Shown here piece by piece: positions 6,388 to 7,917 of a stretch of DNA of 7,917 bases. A program made the position numbers and the translations under genes. The first letter of the stretch is position 1, and each line of letters starts with the position of its first letter. A model generated the notes under the pieces. The model had not been told where the DNA came from. It worked only from the letters and a program-made list of their open reading frames with translations, and searched no databases. The stretch comes from Jatrophihabitans sp. (GTDB taxonomy: Bacteria > Actinomycetota > Actinomycetes > Mycobacteriales > Jatrophihabitantaceae), in assembly GCA_004299665.1 (NCBI GenBank), contig SCQZ01000247.1, forward strand, positions 1-7,917. The letters run 5' to 3'.

Positions 6388-7619
6388 GCCCCTGCCTCGG
6401 TCAGGTACCCCTGGACGCGCAGCGCGAGCAGCAGCGTCGCCGCGCCGTCCCCGTCGCCGGCGATCTCGTCCAGCAGCGGGCGCAGTTCGGCGAGCCGGTA
6501 CTTGACGGTGTTGTGGTAGATGCCGAGCACCGCGGCCACGTCCTTGAGCCGTCCCTGGCAGGCGAGATAGGCGCGCACCGTGGGGATCGCCCACCGCCGC
6601 GTCAGGGCGGGGGCGAGCGGCTCGAGCGCGGTCGTCACGAACCGCTGCGCGCGGACCGGGTCGGCCACGATCGCGATCACCGCGGCGAGGTCGCGGTAGT
6701 CGTATACCCCGTCCGGCGACGGCGCGAGCCGCGGCCCGAACTGCGCAGCGTCGCAGGCCTCGGCGTAGCTGTGCCGCGTCTCGGCCGCGCCCGCGGCGGG
6801 CCCCCCCACGCCGATGCAGCGCGGCGCCCCGTCCAGCGTCGCGAGCCTGGCCCGCAGCCCGCCCGCTCCCCCGTCGCCGGCCGGGACCGCGGCGACGACG
6901 CTGCAGTGCCGCACGGTCCACAGCAGCGCGCCGGTCTCGTCCTCGAGCGCGCAGCCGACCGCCTCCAGGTCCGCGAGTGCCAGGTCGGCCGGCAGCGAGA
7001 CGACGACGACGCGGTGCGGGCGCCCCAGCTCGTCCGGCCCGCGCCGCTGCTCCCCGGCGCCGGAGAGCACGACGCTGAGCAGCCCCGAGCGACGGTGCTC
7101 GCGCTCGCGCGCGACGTGCGCCGCCTCGTCGGCGTACGCGCCGGCCACCGCCGTCGTGATCCGGTCGGCGAAGTCCAGCGCCCACGTCGCGACCTGTCCC
7201 ATCAGGCCATGCGGCGCGGAGCCGCGCCAGGCGGGGGCGGCCACGAGCTCGCTCCACATGACCCGCATGCCGATGCGGTACGCGCGCAGCATCGACTCCA
7301 GCGCGATGCCCTGCACCACGCGCCGGCGCGCACCTTCGGTCAGCGGCTGCAGCAGCGCCGCGTCCGCCGGGCGTCCGGTGGCCATCACCGTCAGCCAGGT
7401 GCGCACAACCGCCGCCGACACGGTCTGCACGTCGCGGCGCAGGGCGGCGTCGGCAAGGTTCCCGTAGCCCGGGATCTCACGCTCGTAGGCACGTACCATC
7501 CGGTCGGCGATCGCGTCGGCCTGCGGCTCGAGCTGGTCGGCCACGCACCGCAGCAGCGCCCCGGCGCGCAGGCTCGCCAGGCTGGGTCCACCGGCCGGCG
7601 CCGCTGCCGGCATGCTCAC
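6384..7619 (-). CDS. PucR-family transcriptional regulator with RsbRD-like N-terminal domain
   Basis: This 411-residue regulator has an all-helical N-terminal region (about 20-165) that resembles the RsbRD_N-type sensor domain (IADRMVRAYEREIPGY, 37-52). A degenerate GGDEF_2-like alpha/beta segment (about 200-318) follows, then a C-terminal PucR helix-turn-helix (about 344-405) with the diagnostic YHNTVKYRL at 368-376. It has no GAF domain, unlike its downstream partner. Start choice: GTG at 7619 has GGAGG 7 bases upstream. An in-frame ATG two codons later (7613) would place the site 13 bases away, so GTG is preferred. The end overlaps the next regulator by 4 bases (ATGA), making a two-gene regulatory operon. 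It is transcribed divergently from the signal-peptide gene at 7868. It probably controls itself, the transporter genes or the divergent gene; which one is not shown. Confidence 0.9.
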   Translation of the reverse strand: MSMPAAAPAGGPSLASLRAGALLRCVADQLEPQADAIADRMVRAYEREIPGYGNLADAALRRDVQTVSAAVVRTWLTVMATGRPADAALLQPLTEGARRRVVQGIALESMLRAYRIGMRVMWSELVAAPAWRGSAPHGLMGQVATWALDFADRITTAVAGAYADEAAHVAREREHRRSGLLSVVLSGAGEQRRGPDELGRPHRVVVVSLPADLALADLEAVGCALEDETGALLWTVRHCSVVAAVPAGDGGAGGLRARLATLDGAPRCIGVGGPAAGAAETRHSYAEACDAAQFGPRLAPSPDGVYDYRDLAAVIAIVADPVRAQRFVTTALEPLAPALTRRWAIPTVRAYLACQGRLKDVAAVLGIYHNTVKYRLAELRPLLDEIAGDGDGAATLLLALRVQGYLTEAGA

Positions 7620-7626
7620 CGCCCCG

Positions 7627-7631
7627 CCTCC
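7627..7631 (-). promoter_or_regulatory. Ribosome binding site deciding the GTG start of the first PucR regulator
   Basis: GGAGG on the minus strand lies 7 bases before GTG (7619-7617) and 13 bases before the alternative ATG (7613-7611). This spacing favours the GTG start. Confidence 0.75.
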
Positions 7632-7855
7632 GCGTTCGCGTCGTCACGTCCGTAGCAGCCGAGGCTAGCGCCGGTACCCGAGCCCGCGCATCGGCCGCGG
7701 TGGCCCAGTTCGGTCGCCCCGTTTGGCCCGAAGGTACAAGGCGGACGCCAGTTCGCCGGCAGATGCGAAATCGTCATCGCGCTTCCCTTGACCGGCGTGC
7801 CTCCGCCGGAAAACATGCCACCTGAATCACCTGTCATATTTCACCCATCGGCAGC
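7632..7855. promoter_or_regulatory. Divergent control region between the PucR regulators and the right-edge gene
   Basis: The stretch holds no convincing gene and separates two divergent starts (GTG at 7619, minus; ATG at 7868, plus). The octamer CCAGTTCG occurs twice in direct orientation, at 7705-7712 and 7748-7755, 43 bp apart, close to four helical turns. Candidate plus-strand promoter elements lie at 7788-7840. For the minus strand only isolated TANNNT boxes are visible (TACCTT at 7736-7731, TAGCCT at 7667-7662), each without a matching -35, so I do not assign the regulator promoter. The region is the natural place for autoregulatory sites. Confidence 0.5.
7788..7840 (+). promoter_or_regulatory. 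Candidate promoter(s) for the divergent right-edge gene
   Basis: Two possibilities overlap here. TTGACC (7788-7793) is followed after 17 bases by AAACAT (7811-7816), a normal -35/-10 spacing with a good -35 and a weak -10. Alternatively CATATT (7835-7840) preceded by TGT forms an extended -10 (TGN-hexamer), predicting a transcript with a leader of roughly 20 bases that still contains the ribosome site at 7856-7861. Both are read by eye and not proven. Confidence 0.4.
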
Positions 7856-7867
7856 GAGGGGCAAGCG

Positions 7868-7917
7868 ATGCGAACGGCGAGACGGACCCTGGGCGTGGCG
7901 GCGGTGGCGCTGGCCCT
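7868..7917 (+). CDS. Start of a probable secreted or lipoprotein gene (runs off right edge)
   Basis: Only 16 codons are visible, encoding MRTARRTLGVAAVALA: a short basic N-terminus (three Arg) followed by a hydrophobic Ala/Val/Leu run, the beginning of a signal peptide. GAGGGG at 7856-7861 lies 6 bases before the ATG at 7868, a good ribosome site, and candidate promoter boxes lie just upstream. It is divergent from the PucR regulators, so it may be under their control. The product could be another ABC binding protein, a secreted enzyme or an unrelated exported protein; the mature part is outside the window, so no function is assigned. Confidence 0.65.
   Translation, partial: MRTARRTLGVAAVALA

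Noticed and set aside
4357..6519. 720-residue plus-strand open frame antisense to the GAF-PucR gene
   Set aside because: Low-complexity Gln/Arg/Gly-rich translation with no domain, and the minus strand has a well-formed multidomain regulator. It is a GC-driven shadow.
6388..7257. N-terminal extension of the GAF-PucR frame upstream of the ATGA overlap (start at 7257)
   Set aside because: The extra residues are Arg/Ala/Gly-rich shadow of the upstream regulator in another frame. The ATG at 6387 with its purine-rich site and 4-base overlap is the natural start.
7662..7736. Promoter of the PucR operon at TACCTT (7736-7731) or TAGCCT (7667-7662), minus strand
   Set aside because: Both match TANNNT, but neither has a credible -35 at 17-19 bases, and such boxes arise by chance; not assigned.
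7616..7837. 73-residue minus-strand frame in the divergent region
   Set aside because: No convincing ribosome site, no domain, overlaps the start of the PucR gene, and covers the candidate promoters of the right-edge gene.

Overview
The window is very GC-rich, with strongly GC-biased third codon positions. It carries a lipoprotein-type ABC binding protein, PucR-family regulators and frequent GTG starts. Together these point to a high-GC actinobacterium; a Pseudonocardiales-like genus is plausible, but nothing here fixes the genus. I see no rRNA, tRNA, CRISPR array, insertion sequence or phage gene.

All complete genes lie on the minus strand and read right to left. From right to left they are: two overlapping PucR-type transcriptional regulators (7619-6384 and 6387-4402); an 80-bp gap with an inverted repeat and a probable leaderless promoter; a MACS-type acyl-CoA synthetase (4321-2693); a branched-chain-amino-acid/amide-family (HAAT) substrate-binding lipoprotein (2656-1379); a strong intercistronic hairpin (1344-1304); the LivH-type permease (1287-415); and the first 136 codons of the LivM-type permease (409 to the left edge). 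The LivG and LivF ATPases would be expected just beyond the left edge. At the right edge a divergent plus-strand gene begins at 7868 with what looks like a signal peptide; only 16 codons are visible. The 248 bp between it and the regulators is a divergent control region.

The simplest joint reading is a substrate-inducible catabolic locus. The binding protein captures a small carboxylic acid (aromatic, alicyclic or short/medium-chain aliphatic rather than necessarily an amino acid), the Liv-type permeases import it, and the acyl-CoA synthetase converts it to a CoA thioester. The two structurally different PucR regulators would sense the substrate or its metabolites. The substrate is not readable from sequence. 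HAAT importers paired with CoA ligases are known from aromatic-acid systems such as p-coumarate uptake in Rhodopseudomonas, so the architecture has precedent. The less usual points are the paired regulators with different sensor domains, the exact leaderless promoter geometry of the ligase gene, and the hairpin that separates the binding-protein gene from the permease genes.
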